Positions 16,228-23,804 of a stretch of DNA of 24,141 nt are shown here, piece by piece; the first letter of the stretch is position 1, and each line of letters opens with the position of its first letter. A program made the translations under genes and the position numbers. Below the pieces are notes generated by a model. It saw only the letters and a list, made by a program, of their open reading frames with translations. It was not told where the DNA came from and ran no database searches. Origin of the DNA: Clostridia bacterium (GTDB taxonomy: Bacteria > Bacillota_A > Clostridia > Oscillospirales > CAG-272). The stretch is from the NCBI GenBank assembly GCA_017632155.1, contig JAGBRZ010000155.1, positions 1-24,141 on the forward strand. The letters are read 5' to 3'.

Positions 16228-18669
16228 TCACTGCACAACAATGACGGGAGCGTCGCCGTTTTCATCGCCTTTAATCATTATCTTTGAACCTTTTTTTACC
16301 TCGCTCGCAAGAATTTTCTCGGATATCGGACGTTCACAAAGTTTAGCGATCCTCCTGCGGATATGCCTTGCACCGCCGGTGGATTTATCGCTTTGACAAA
16401 TGTTTTTTACTGCTTCATCGGTATATTCAAAACAGATCCCCTTATCAGCCAGACGTTTTGCAAGTGCATCAAGTTGCCGCTTGCAAATCAACGCAATACT
16501 TTCTTCTGACAAAGAATGGAATATGATGCACTCGTCGATCCTGTCAATGAACTCCGGGCGAAATGCCTCCCGCAAAGCACGCATAACTCGCTCTTCACTC
16601 GACTTATCCTCGCTTTTTTCACTCGTAGAAAAACCTAAGGTCGATGAGCGCGCATACTGCGATCCGAGATTGGATGTCATTATGATGATCGTGTTTTTGA
16701 AATCTACGTGCCTTCCTTGCGAATCTGTCAGCACACCATCCTCGAGTATCTGCAAGAGGATGTTGAATATATCGGGATGCGCTTTCTCAATCTCGTCAAA
16801 AAGAATAAGAGAGTAAGGTCTTCGCCGTACCTGCTCACTCAACTGCCCACCGTCGCCGTATCCAACGTAGCCGGGAGGCGAGCCGATCAGTCTTGATACG
16901 CTGTGCTTTTCCATATACTCCGACATATCGAATCTGATAAGGAATTTTTGAGAACCGAACATCGTTCGCGCCAGCGCACGGCAAAGCTCGGTTTTGCCTA
17001 CACCGCTTTGCCCAAGAAAAATAAATGAACCGATAGGTCCGCTTTCTCTGTCAAGCCCCGTGCGCCCGCGGATTATAGCGGAAGCGACAGCCTCGCAAGC
17101 CTTCTCCTGACCGATAACCTGCTCGCAAAGTTTGTCATACAGTCCCGCAAGCTTTTCACTCTCACTTGCCGTAAGCTCGGAGATAGGAATCCCCGTCCAT
17201 TCTGTCAGCGTTCGAGCTATATCTTCGGCGAGAAGTTCATTTTTTTCCCCAACTGCGCTTCTTTCTCCGAATGACTTCTCAAGCGCAGCACACCTTTCAC
17301 GCAGGGCTTTTTCTTCATCGCGAAGTGCCGCCGCTCGCTCAAATTGTTGGTTGCCGATAGCCTCTTCTTTATCGTGTATAACACGATTAAGCTCTGCTTC
17401 GAGTTCACGGATGTCCTCGGGGATCGCGTGTGATGAAATGCGCTTGCCGCTCGCTGCTTCATCGATCAGATCAATAGCCTTGTCGGGCAGAAAACGGTCG
17501 TTGATATACCTCGCAGAAAGTTTGACGGCGGCATCTATCGCAGAATCGGTGATACGGATTCCGTGATGTGCCTCATACTTGTCGCGAAGTCCGCGGAGTA
17601 TCGAAACCGTGTCCTCTTCGCTCGGCTCTCCAACGCTTATAGGCTGAAATCTTCGCTCAAGCGCCGCGTCCTTTTCAATATGCTTTCTGTATTCCGCAAG
17701 AGTTGTCGCTCCGATCAACTGTATCTCGCCCCTTGCCAACGCGGGTTTGAGAATGTTCGCAGCATCAACCGCACCCTCGGCAGCTCCTGCACCAACAATG
17801 GTGTGAATTTCATCGATGAAGAGAATAACCTCGTCACTCTGCCGAACCTCCTCCATCACCGCTTTCATTCGCTCCTCAAACTCGCCGCGATATTTCGCCC
17901 CCGCAATCATAGCAGGAATATCAAGTGTGACGATCCTCTTGCCCGAAAGCAGATCGGGAATATTGCCGTCAGCGATCCTTTGCGCCAATCCCTCGACCAC
18001 CGCAGTTTTACCAACACCGGGTTCACCGACAAGACAAGGATTGTTTTTGGTCCTACGGCAAAGAATTTGAATGACCCTCTCACTCTCACCGTTTCTGCCT
18101 ATGACGGGGTCAATTCTGCCTTCCTCTGCCAAAGCGGTAAGATCTCTGCCGTATTTTGAAACTGTCGGCATCTTTTTCAAAATGCCACTCACGTCACCTT
18201 CGTCATTCTTTCGTAATGCAGGCGAGATTTCAGCAAGCCCCTCGAGAAATGACGATATATCCTGCCTGATCTCCGATGTCCTGATCCCGAGCGATTCAAG
18301 CATTTTTACTGCCACACAATCGCGTTCTTCAAGTATCGCAAGAAGCATGTGCTCGGTTCCAATATAGCTCTGCCCATACTTTTGCGAAATAAGCGCAGAA
18401 TTTTCAATGATCTTTTTTGTCTTCGGTGTCATATCCGCGGGCATAAGCGAGGTGGGAACCGAGGTCCCCGCGATTCGACATATCACCTCGCGCAAGCGGT
18501 CGGCGTCTATTCCGCGCTCGAAAAGAAATCTCGATGCCGAGGAATCACCAACCGATAACAGCCCAAGCAGCAGATGTTCTGATCCAATATACGTGTGCCC
18601 AAGGTCACGCGCAAATCCGAGCGCGCCCGTCAGGGTACTTTGTGCCATTTGAGTGAATTTGCTTTTCAT
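16228..18669 (-). CDS. clpC: ATP-dependent Clp protease ATP-binding subunit ClpC
   Basis: 813-aa HSP100 unfoldase that feeds proteins to ClpP. In order: two Clp-N repeats (about 5-145, each with [10 protein letters not shown] or [10 protein letters not shown]), AAA1 with Walker A GEPGVGKT (215-222) and Walker B LFIDEIH (283-289), and a UVR-like coiled middle region (about 415-460, [15 protein letters not shown]). AAA2 follows, with [10 protein letters not shown] and [13 protein letters not shown], and a ClpB-D2-like C-terminal domain ([10 protein letters not shown]). The size and the short middle domain distinguish it from ClpB. The classic ctsR-mcsA-mcsB partners are not next to it; the gene instead sits 60 bp downstream of the peptidoglycan-binding genes and could be their last operon member. 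The Shine-Dalgarno AAAAGGA precedes the ATG. Confidence 0.95.
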   Translation of the reverse strand: MKSKFTQMAQSTLTGALGFARDLGHTYIGSEHLLLGLLSVGDSSASRFLFERGIDADRLREVICRIAGTSVPTSLMPADMTPKTKKIIENSALISQKYGQSYIGTEHMLLAILEERDCVAVKMLESLGIRTSEIRQDISSFLEGLAEISPALRKNDEGDVSGILKKMPTVSKYGRDLTALAEEGRIDPVIGRNGESERVIQILCRRTKNNPCLVGEPGVGKTAVVEGLAQRIADGNIPDLLSGKRIVTLDIPAMIAGAKYRGEFEERMKAVMEEVRQSDEVILFIDEIHTIVGAGAAEGAVDAANILKPALARGEIQLIGATTLAEYRKHIEKDAALERRFQPISVGEPSEEDTVSILRGLRDKYEAHHGIRITDSAIDAAVKLSARYINDRFLPDKAIDLIDEAASGKRISSHAIPEDIRELEAELNRVIHDKEEAIGNQQFERAAALRDEEKALRERCAALEKSFGERSAVGEKNELLAEDIARTLTEWTGIPISELTASESEKLAGLYDKLCEQVIGQEKACEAVASAIIRGRTGLDRESGPIGSFIFLGQSGVGKTELCRALARTMFGSQKFLIRFDMSEYMEKHSVSRLIGSPPGYVGYGDGGQLSEQVRRRPYSLILFDEIEKAHPDIFNILLQILEDGVLTDSQGRHVDFKNTIIIMTSNLGSQYARSSTLGFSTSEKSEDKSSEERVMRALREAFRPEFIDRIDECIIFHSLSEESIALICKRQLDALAKRLADKGICFEYTDEAVKNICQSDKSTGGARHIRRRIAKLCERPISEKILASEVKKGSKIMIKGDENGDAPVIVVQ

Positions 18670-18704
18670 ATCCTTTTACCGCCGTTCGTTTTTTAATATA
18701 TTTT

Positions 18705-18723
18705 AATCCGAGCGGCTCGGATT
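18705..18723 (-). terminator. Short hairpin between the spore-wall genes and clpC
   Basis: An 8-bp stem (18705-18712 with 18716-18723, loop cgg) lies just after the stop of the two-repeat protein. On the minus strand it is followed by A-rich sequence rather than a T-run, so it is at most an attenuator. No clear clpC promoter is visible in this 60-bp gap. Confidence 0.35.
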
Positions 18724-18729
18724 TATTCG

Positions 18730-19254
18730 CTACTGATAGAGATGAGCCGAATCGTAAAGCCGCACAAGCGCATTCCACGTCAGCTTATCTACTTCGCCGG
18801 TTACGGGCAAAAGATACCGCACCTGTACCTCGCTTACCGCATCGCGCGTAGCATCATCATAAATCCCCGTGACCTCTATCGGCGTAATCGGGAAGAACAC
18901 CGATATTTCTTCAAGCATGTGTTGAACAGCTGATACAGCGAATCCCTCGTCACCGATCTTCAATGCATAATCTTTCGGTTCTGAAGGAAAAGGCGAAAAT
19001 CCCGCTGGCGGCGCTTCTTCTTCAAGCGAAATTAAATAATCCTCATAAAGCGCTTCCCACGTTTCCTGATCTGCCACGCCCGTCACGGGCAAACCACGCC
19101 TTGCCTGATAAGCGCGTAGGGCATCGGTAGTATTGCTTCCTTCGTTTCCGTCGATCGGAACAAAGGGAATATTCGAATCAAAATAAGCAAGCTGACGCAG
19201 ATATTTTTGCAGGTTTCTGCGAGCATCAGCTTCGGTTCTGTTGTTCGTTGCCAT
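18730..19254 (-). CDS. Protein of two peptidoglycan-binding (PG_binding_1) domains
   Basis: 174 aa and no signal peptide. Two PG_binding_1 repeats are visible. The first, about 10-72, has TTDALRAYQARRGLPVTGVADQETWEAL; the second, about 97-170, has TRDAVSEVQVRYLLPVTGEVDKLTWNAL. Each shows the typical Q...LP.TG..D..TW.AL pattern. It starts 8 bases after the stop of the SpoIID-domain gene, with GAGGTGAAAG as Shine-Dalgarno, so the two are made together. Without a catalytic domain it probably anchors a partner to cortex or cell-wall peptidoglycan. Lack of an export signal fits a protein made in the mother cell and deposited in the spore, which is inference. Confidence 0.85.
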   Translation of the reverse strand: MATNNRTEADARRNLQKYLRQLAYFDSNIPFVPIDGNEGSNTTDALRAYQARRGLPVTGVADQETWEALYEDYLISLEEEAPPAGFSPFPSEPKDYALKIGDEGFAVSAVQHMLEEISVFFPITPIEVTGIYDDATRDAVSEVQVRYLLPVTGEVDKLTWNALVRLYDSAHLYQ

Positions 19255-19262
19255 CTTTCACC

Positions 19263-20669
19263 TCATTCTATCGGGAAGCCGGGATATTGACCCTCACGCA
19301 CGCTGTCCGCACCCGTGACGTCATCGAAAACGTCAACTATCTCATCCCAAGTAATCGCATCAACGACACCGCTCTGTGCGCTTGTGCCGAAATATTGCTG
19401 AAAAGCGATCACCGCCGCCTCTGTCTGATTTCCGAAATAACCCGTAACACTAACAGAAGGTATTTCGGGATAATCTTCCCCTATTCTGTTAAGGTATCTC
19501 TGCAAAAGCATCACATCCTCCCCCTCGCTTCCGATACGAAGCGAATTGCCGGGGAAGGGCACACCTGAAGCCTCGGTATACTCAAGAGGAATCGTCGAAA
19601 CAATTCCAAGATAAGCATTATAAATCGCATTCCACGTCAGCTCTCCCACAATTCCGTCGGGCGAAAGACCGAAAACATACTGAATCTGCCTGACGGCGTT
19701 TTCGGTTTCGGCACCGTATATTCCGTCGCGCTCAACCGAGGGTATCGCGGGATAAAAGTCTGAAACGTAATTGATGTAGTATTGCAGATTTTCAACCGCA
19801 TTTCCGCTCGACCCGGGAGCAAGTACACCGGGGTACTGCTGCGTGACCTCCTGCAAAGCTATCCCCTCCGAATCAAGCTCATTCAGCCGCTTGACCGCGT
19901 TATAAAAAAAGAGAATAGCGTACCAAGTCGCCTTACCGACAACACCGTCGGCTTGCAGACCGACGATCTCCTGAAACGCCCGCACAGCCGCCGTCGTGTC
20001 GTCCGCAAAAACGCCGTCAGCACGGATTATCTTTGGTATGGCGGGATAATTGCGCGAGATGCGATTGAGGCGGATCTGGACCGTTCTGACGTCGTTGTTG
20101 GTGATCCCCTCGCGCAAAGGAATGCTGGGCGCTGAAGGCCCCAAATTTTCTATCGGTACATTTGAGCGTATACCGATATCGTTGCCGTAATAGTATTGCA
20201 GAATTTCAAAGGGAGTCAATCCCTGCTCTGCAAGAGGCACCGTACCCCATTGCTCAAGCCCCTCGCAACGAAGCTCCTCGCCGTCGCAGTATTGCGTAAA
20301 ATAAGGCTCAACGTTACCACCCCTCGTCACGTAACTGTCAAAAAGCTCACTTGCAAGCTCACGTATGTTCTGAAAGATCTCCCGCCCCTCAACAAAGGAT
20401 TGATCGATCGAGGTCGAGTTGGTAATATCAAAATCATATCCTCTTGATCGGTAGAATTCGGTATAAATCCGATTAAGAGCAAACGACACCTGCGCGTAAA
20501 TGTTTGCCCGCAGCGCATTTTCGGGCCAAGTCGGATATATCTCACTCGAAGCCACGTTTGCAACGTAGTCAAGGAAGGGAACAGTGACGTTCCGCGCCGC
20601 CTCTGTCGGTCTGCCGAGATGAACCGTGATGTATTCGGGAATCACGGGAAGAGCCGCGGGGTTATTCAT
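19263..20669 (-). CDS. SpoIID-domain protein with three peptidoglycan-binding repeats, SleC-like
   Basis: 468 aa when started at ATG 20669, which has GAGGGG eight bases upstream; a GTG at 20678 is possible but has no spaced Shine-Dalgarno. Counting from that GTG, residues 35-130 match a SpoIID/LytB lytic transglycosylase domain: FLDYVANVASSEIYPTWP with candidate catalytic Glu46, then ALRANIYAQVSFALNRI and FDITNSTSIDQSFVEG. Three PG_binding_1 repeats follow at about 198-264, 295-360 and 385-451. A SpoIID domain plus peptidoglycan-binding modules is the layout of SleC, the clostridial spore cortex-lytic enzyme. There is no signal peptide. It overlaps the upstream gene by 8 bases. I cannot tell whether its role is cortex lysis during germination or wall remodelling during sporulation. 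Confidence 0.85.
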   Translation of the reverse strand: MNNPAALPVIPEYITVHLGRPTEAARNVTVPFLDYVANVASSEIYPTWPENALRANIYAQVSFALNRIYTEFYRSRGYDFDITNSTSIDQSFVEGREIFQNIRELASELFDSYVTRGGNVEPYFTQYCDGEELRCEGLEQWGTVPLAEQGLTPFEILQYYYGNDIGIRSNVPIENLGPSAPSIPLREGITNNDVRTVQIRLNRISRNYPAIPKIIRADGVFADDTTAAVRAFQEIVGLQADGVVGKATWYAILFFYNAVKRLNELDSEGIALQEVTQQYPGVLAPGSSGNAVENLQYYINYVSDFYPAIPSVERDGIYGAETENAVRQIQYVFGLSPDGIVGELTWNAIYNAYLGIVSTIPLEYTEASGVPFPGNSLRIGSEGEDVMLLQRYLNRIGEDYPEIPSVSVTGYFGNQTEAAVIAFQQYFGTSAQSGVVDAITWDEIVDVFDDVTGADSVREGQYPGFPIE

Positions 20670-21102
20670 CGCCCTCACCCCTCAATCGCTCGCCCGTCCG
20701 AGCATCAAAAAGAAGCACTTCCTCACTTCTGCCGCTTCCATCCTCGGGCAGAGGGATCAGATACGCCGTCTGCACGGAAGTGATCGTGTCAAAAATAGGT
20801 ATGTTCGTGTAAAGATTTGTAAAATAGCCGTCAAGCGAAATATCCGCGCTGTAGCTTGCATAAGGCTTGCCGCCGCCGGGCGACTCGCTGTTGATACGCG
20901 GCGGCGCGGGCAGAGTGATGCGCGGCGTGTTGCCGCTCTGGTCGGTTATAAACGAAGCGATAGCATCGCCCTCTGTTGCATCACCGCCGCGAAGCGTAAC
21001 AAGTGCACCCTCAAGCGGGATCGCCCCCTCGCCCGCACGCACCGAAACGATAAGATACCCCCGCCCCGGCATAGCCTCGGTTACAGATCTGTTATTCTCC
21101 AT
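20662..21102 (-). CDS. Small beta-rich protein, similar in style to the SleC N-terminal domain
   Basis: 146 aa and no signal peptide. The sequence GRGYLIVSVRAGEGAIPLEG, ALVTLRGG, then DQSGNTPRITLPAPP and IFDTITSVQTAYLIPLPEDG has the pattern of a carboxypeptidase-regulatory/prealbumin-like beta-sandwich. A domain of this kind precedes SpoIID and peptidoglycan-binding modules in single-chain SleC-type proteins. Here it is a separate gene just upstream of the SpoIID protein, overlapping it by eight bases (ATGAATAA). A strong Shine-Dalgarno (AGGAGGTC) precedes the ATG. The function is probably structural or inhibitory toward the SpoIID partner. The match is by eye and should be treated as tentative. 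Confidence 0.7.
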   Translation of the reverse strand: MENNRSVTEAMPGRGYLIVSVRAGEGAIPLEGALVTLRGGDATEGDAIASFITDQSGNTPRITLPAPPRINSESPGGGKPYASYSADISLDGYFTNLYTNIPIFDTITSVQTAYLIPLPEDGSGRSEEVLLFDARTGERLRGEGDE

Positions 21103-21157
21103 AAAAAGACCTCCTAATATTCTTTCACTCTAAATCTTATGCTCAAAACAAAAAAAT

Positions 21158-21183
21158 GCCCCTCGGCGCACGCGCCGAGGGGC
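21158..21183 (-). terminator. Terminator of the sigma/anti-sigma operon
   Basis: An 11-bp GC-rich stem (21158-21168 with 21173-21183, loop cacg) is followed on the minus strand by cattttttt. It is a strong intrinsic terminator that also isolates the spore-wall genes from the sigma operon. Confidence 0.9.
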
Positions 21184-21243
21184 AGGGTTTTGAAAAAGGT
21201 TATTCGGTTACAAGGTCATCTTCTTTTGCGATACATTAATTGT

Positions 21244-22566
21244 TTATTGTATATATTCTTCCCATTTGCAATGTCTTTCGAAGATAGTCTTAATATCCTC
21301 ATTATCTAGGAGACCTTTTTCGTATGCTTGATATATATTACAGAAATCACCATCGGTATAAACATATACTTCTGTTGCATACGGATAATGCCATGAATAT
21401 CCTGCCACAGTTGTCGGTTCCACTTCATCAGTTAAATTGCCCATTCTTGCAACAATAACACTCTCCCCAAAAACGCCATAGTAAACTCCACCTAACTTTG
21501 TTTTTGGTATAAAAGAAAAAGTATCAACATAATATTCGGCCCATTCTCTCCGACTTTCATCAACGGCTGCTTTTGATTCGATATATGCTTTCTTCGTCAT
21601 TCTGTGGTAGAATTCAAAATAGTCATTGTTGATTTCTTCGATTTGCGCAGGAGTTAAATGCTCCAGTTCGGGAGTATATTGAAAATATAATGCTTCATTT
21701 TCATTAATAATATCGCTATCAGTAAAATTATTAGTAGAATCTGCGTTTTTACTATCATCCTCCGAATTATAGTATTTTTTATTCATTTCATATTCCCATT
21801 CTACGGCGAATTTTTGATAAGCCTCGTGCCTTTCGGAAAGCATACCGATTTGTTCATTTGTAAGATATCCAAGATCGTATGCCTCTTTGATATCATAAAT
21901 CACATTATCCTTTATCACATATATTGTTGATGAACTTGGAAACGCAAATTTGTATCCCGCAACATCAATAATCCAATAAAGGCAGTCCATTCCAACACTG
22001 GCAAGAATCACACAATCATTGATTTTTCCATAGTAACGTTTACTACCGTAATACATTTCATTGAAAAATCGATGTCGTTCTCTTTCAGCATACGTTGTTG
22101 CTCTTTTAGAAGCCGCTTCGGCATTAAAAGAGATATCTTTACCAAGTTCTAAATTATACAAATAGGTTCGATAAAGATCACTATATAAATCATCATAGTT
22201 GAGTTTATAAAACAACTCTTCGATAGCGAGTATTTCTTCGGGTGAAATCTCCTCAAGATCATCAACAAACATCGGATACGTGTAAGGAATTCCATTCTCG
22301 TCGGTCACCCCCAAAAAACCTGCGGCGAAGGAGCTGATTATTTCGGGCAACCGGGTAAACATCGGCGTTGCAAGTGCAAGCACAAGCAGGCATGCCGCGG
22401 CGGCAAGATAAAGTCGCCAACGCTTGAAAGGTGAAATTTTCATTTGATCTCTCTTTGAGTAAACAGGCTCTTTCAAAACATCAAAAACGTCATCAATATA
22501 TTTCTCATCAATAAATTCAAGAGCCTCGAGAATGCGCTTATCCTTGAATCTTATCTCCGCGTTCAT
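21244..22566 (-). CDS. Putative membrane anti-sigma factor with duplicated extracytoplasmic domain
   Basis: 440 aa. A cytoplasmic N-terminus (1-48) is followed by one membrane segment (about 50-70, RLYLAAAACLLVLALATPMF) and a long extracytoplasmic part. The position and four-base overlap (ATGA) with the sigma gene mark it as the likely cognate regulator, although no zinc-binding ZAS motif is visible in the N-terminus. The outer part contains two copies of one module, about 102-247 and 299-433. Each has a (S/T)PxxI...E helix, then YYG..(V/I)I(V/L)A..G, then AGY...P..T.YVY..., ending EAYDLGYLTNEQIGMLSERH or QAYEKGLLDNEDIKTIFERH. It is separated from the next genes by a strong terminator. It could instead be an effector protein controlled by the sigma factor; the signal sensed is unknown. 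Confidence 0.75.
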   Translation of the reverse strand: MNAEIRFKDKRILEALEFIDEKYIDDVFDVLKEPVYSKRDQMKISPFKRWRLYLAAAACLLVLALATPMFTRLPEIISSFAAGFLGVTDENGIPYTYPMFVDDLEEISPEEILAIEELFYKLNYDDLYSDLYRTYLYNLELGKDISFNAEAASKRATTYAERERHRFFNEMYYGSKRYYGKINDCVILASVGMDCLYWIIDVAGYKFAFPSSSTIYVIKDNVIYDIKEAYDLGYLTNEQIGMLSERHEAYQKFAVEWEYEMNKKYYNSEDDSKNADSTNNFTDSDIINENEALYFQYTPELEHLTPAQIEEINNDYFEFYHRMTKKAYIESKAAVDESRREWAEYYVDTFSFIPKTKLGGVYYGVFGESVIVARMGNLTDEVEPTTVAGYSWHYPYATEVYVYTDGDFCNIYQAYEKGLLDNEDIKTIFERHCKWEEYIQ

Positions 22567-23120
22567 ATTATGATCCCCTCCTTTTGCATAAGCTCCGCGA
22601 TCTTCTTTCGCGTTCTGTGAACCGATACCTTGATCTTGCTTTCGCCGAATCCGAGCTGCCGCGAGATGTCAGCTACGCTCATTCCCAGATAAAAGCGCAT
22701 AATAAATATGCGTCTGTCATCTTTCCTGAGCGAGTCAAGCACGCGGTTGACAACCTCTCCCGCACGTTTTGCCTCAAATCCATCCGCAAGACTGTGCCCA
22801 TCCTCAACCGTCAGCAAAAATTCCTCCCCCACGGTTTGAAAATTCTTTCCTCGCTTCCAAGCGTTGTTGTCGCGCGAGCGGTTCAGCGCGTGGTTTCTCA
22901 TTGATCTGCCTATGTAAGAGCGCAAATTGGACGGTCTCTCCGGCGGTATAGAGTTCCAAAGCGAAAGCAGAAGGTCGTTAAAGCATTCCTCACGGTCTTC
23001 GTTCGAAGCCAAAATCTGCGCGCCGACGTACATACAAAGATCTTTGTATTTTTCTTGCGCTTCATTCAGCGCACGCTCGTCGCGCGCCCAGAACATTTCA
23101 ACTATTTTTTCATCCGTCAT
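22563..23120 (-). CDS. RNA polymerase sigma factor, ECF-like sigma-70 family
   Basis: 185 aa. Region 2 is at about 15-82 (REECFNDLLLSLWNSI, LRSYIGRSMRNHALNRSR) and region 4 at about 125-178. Region 4 has the helix-turn-helix MSVADISRQLGFGESKIKVSVHRTRKKI. No region 1.1 or 3, which is the ECF layout. The start is supported by GAAAGGAG eight bases upstream. The gene ends inside the start of the putative anti-sigma gene (ATGA) and is preceded by an ECF-type promoter, so autoregulation is likely. Confidence 0.9.
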   Translation of the reverse strand: MTDEKIVEMFWARDERALNEAQEKYKDLCMYVGAQILASNEDREECFNDLLLSLWNSIPPERPSNLRSYIGRSMRNHALNRSRDNNAWKRGKNFQTVGEEFLLTVEDGHSLADGFEAKRAGEVVNRVLDSLRKDDRRIFIMRFYLGMSVADISRQLGFGESKIKVSVHRTRKKIAELMQKEGIII

Positions 23121-23158
23121 TGTCTTTCTCCTTTCAAAAAAGTCCTTTCACTTACAAA

Positions 23159-23184
23159 GACACCGTTTGCGCAAAAAGGTTACA
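23159..23184 (-). promoter_or_regulatory. ECF-type autoregulated promoter of the sigma operon
   Basis: On the minus strand TGTAACC (23184-23178) is followed after 15 bases by TGTC (23162-23159). This resembles the AAC ... CGTC promoters recognised by ECF sigma factors, and it lies about 40-65 bases before the start codon. Inferred by motif only. Confidence 0.55.
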
Positions 23185-23262
23185 AGTATTTTGGGATTTT
23201 TTCTTTATAATATCAAATTTTTCAGCACTTGTCAAGGAAATTAAAAAAATTTATATTTGCTA

Positions 23263-23291
23263 TTGATTTTTAATGCGATTTGTGATATAAT
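23263..23291 (+). promoter_or_regulatory. tRNA-Leu promoter with a palindrome over the -10 box
   Basis: TTGATT (23263-23268), 17-bp spacer, TATAAT (23286-23291), about 11 bases before the tRNA. The -10 sits inside a 17-base perfect inverted repeat, tgtgatat-a-atatcaca (23281-23297). Confidence 0.75.
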
Positions 23292-23301
23292 ATCACAGTA
23301 C

Positions 23302-23388
23302 GCCGGTGTGGCGGAATCGGCAGACGCGACGGACTCAAAATCCGTTGGTAGCGATATCGTGCGGGTTCAAGTCCCGCCACCGGCACCA
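23302..23388 (+). tRNA. trnL: tRNA-Leu (anticodon CAA)
   Basis: The acceptor stem GCCGGTG (23302-23308) pairs with CACCGGC (23378-23384), then discriminator A and encoded CCA (386-388). The anticodon stem ACGGA/TCCGT encloses loop CTCAAAA, giving anticodon CAA for UUG codons. A long variable arm (tagcgatatcgt) and T-arm gcgggttcaagtcccgc mark a class II tRNA-Leu. Confidence 0.97.
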
Positions 23389-23427
23389 AAGAAAGCGCAT
23401 AGCCACTCGTGGCTATGCGCTTTCTTT
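23388..23427 (+). terminator. tRNA-Leu terminator
   Basis: A perfect 18-bp stem (23388-23405 with 23410-23427, loop ctcg) ends in ctttcttt. It starts at the last base of the tRNA CCA end. Confidence 0.85.
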
Positions 23428-23445
23428 AGTCCCGATTGCATACTT

Positions 23446-23534
23446 GAACCCGCTTCGTGTTGCAAAGCAACACGAACAGTTGCGCCCGCAGAGATGAAAT
23501 TCTCCCACTGCATATAATGCGCAACTGCGGGTTC
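23446..23534 (+). other. Three-way junction fold, repeat copy 1
   Basis: P1 pairs 23446-23452 with 23528-23534. P2 is a perfect 10-bp hairpin, 23454-23463/23467-23476, loop aaa. P3 pairs 23477-23485 with 23519-23527. Almost no unpaired bases remain at the junction. Whether it is transcribed is unknown. Confidence 0.6.
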
Positions 23535-23586
23535 GTAAGTCCCGCCACTCGTGGCTATGCGCTTTCTTTAGTCCCGATTGCATCTT

Positions 23587-23675
23587 GAACCCGCTTCGTG
23601 TTGCAAAGCAACACGAACGGTTGCGCCCGCAGAGATGAAATTCTTCCGCTGTATATAATGCGCAACTGCGGGTTC
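23587..23675 (+). other. Three-way junction fold, repeat copy 2
   Basis: Same fold as copy 1. Three of its four substitutions change a Watson-Crick pair to a G-U wobble rather than breaking it, and the fourth lies in a loop. Confidence 0.55.
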
Positions 23676-23734
23676 GTAAGTCCCGCTAATTAAATTATCA
23701 TTCGATCAACGTATTCTCAACAATCATTGATTTT

Positions 23735-23769
23735 AAATTGAACTTCAATTTAATATTGTATAGTATAAT
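23735..23769 (+). promoter_or_regulatory. Operator-like palindrome and -10 box before the response regulator
   Basis: aaattgaa-c-ttcaattt (23735-23751) is a perfect 8-bp inverted repeat, followed by TATAAT at 23764-23769. No good -35 is spaced correctly, so the promoter may depend on an activator bound at the palindrome, possibly the regulator itself. Between 23686 and 23804 there is otherwise only AT-rich sequence. Confidence 0.45.
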
Positions 23770-23804
23770 TATTCAGTAAAAATATATTTCAAGGAGAAAA
23801 TTTA

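Larger units (their letters stand above)
23402..23684. repeat. Tandem pair of 142/141-bp structured repeats downstream of tRNA-Leu
   Basis: Copy 1 is 23402-23543 and copy 2 is 23544-23684. They differ by one deleted base (near 23442) and four substitutions, about 96% identity. The first copy starts inside the tRNA terminator hairpin, so copy 2 carries only its right arm. Each copy contains a foldable three-way junction and ends with gcgggttcgtaagtcccg, similar to the tRNA T-arm; on the opposite strand gcgggttcaag (23453-23443 in copy 1) is identical to the T-arm. No reading frame looks real. It may be a MITE-like or tRNA-derived element, a decayed integration site, or a noncoding RNA. Confidence 0.85.

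Noticed and set aside
23257..23517. 86-codon frame containing GVAESADATDSKSVGS
   Set aside because: This is the familiar false protein produced by translating a tRNA-Leu gene; it covers the tRNA and its terminator.
23402..23684. CRISPR array or phage attachment site pair
   Set aside because: There are only two adjacent copies without spacers, no cas genes, no integrase and no phage genes. A decayed attachment site remains possible but unsupported.
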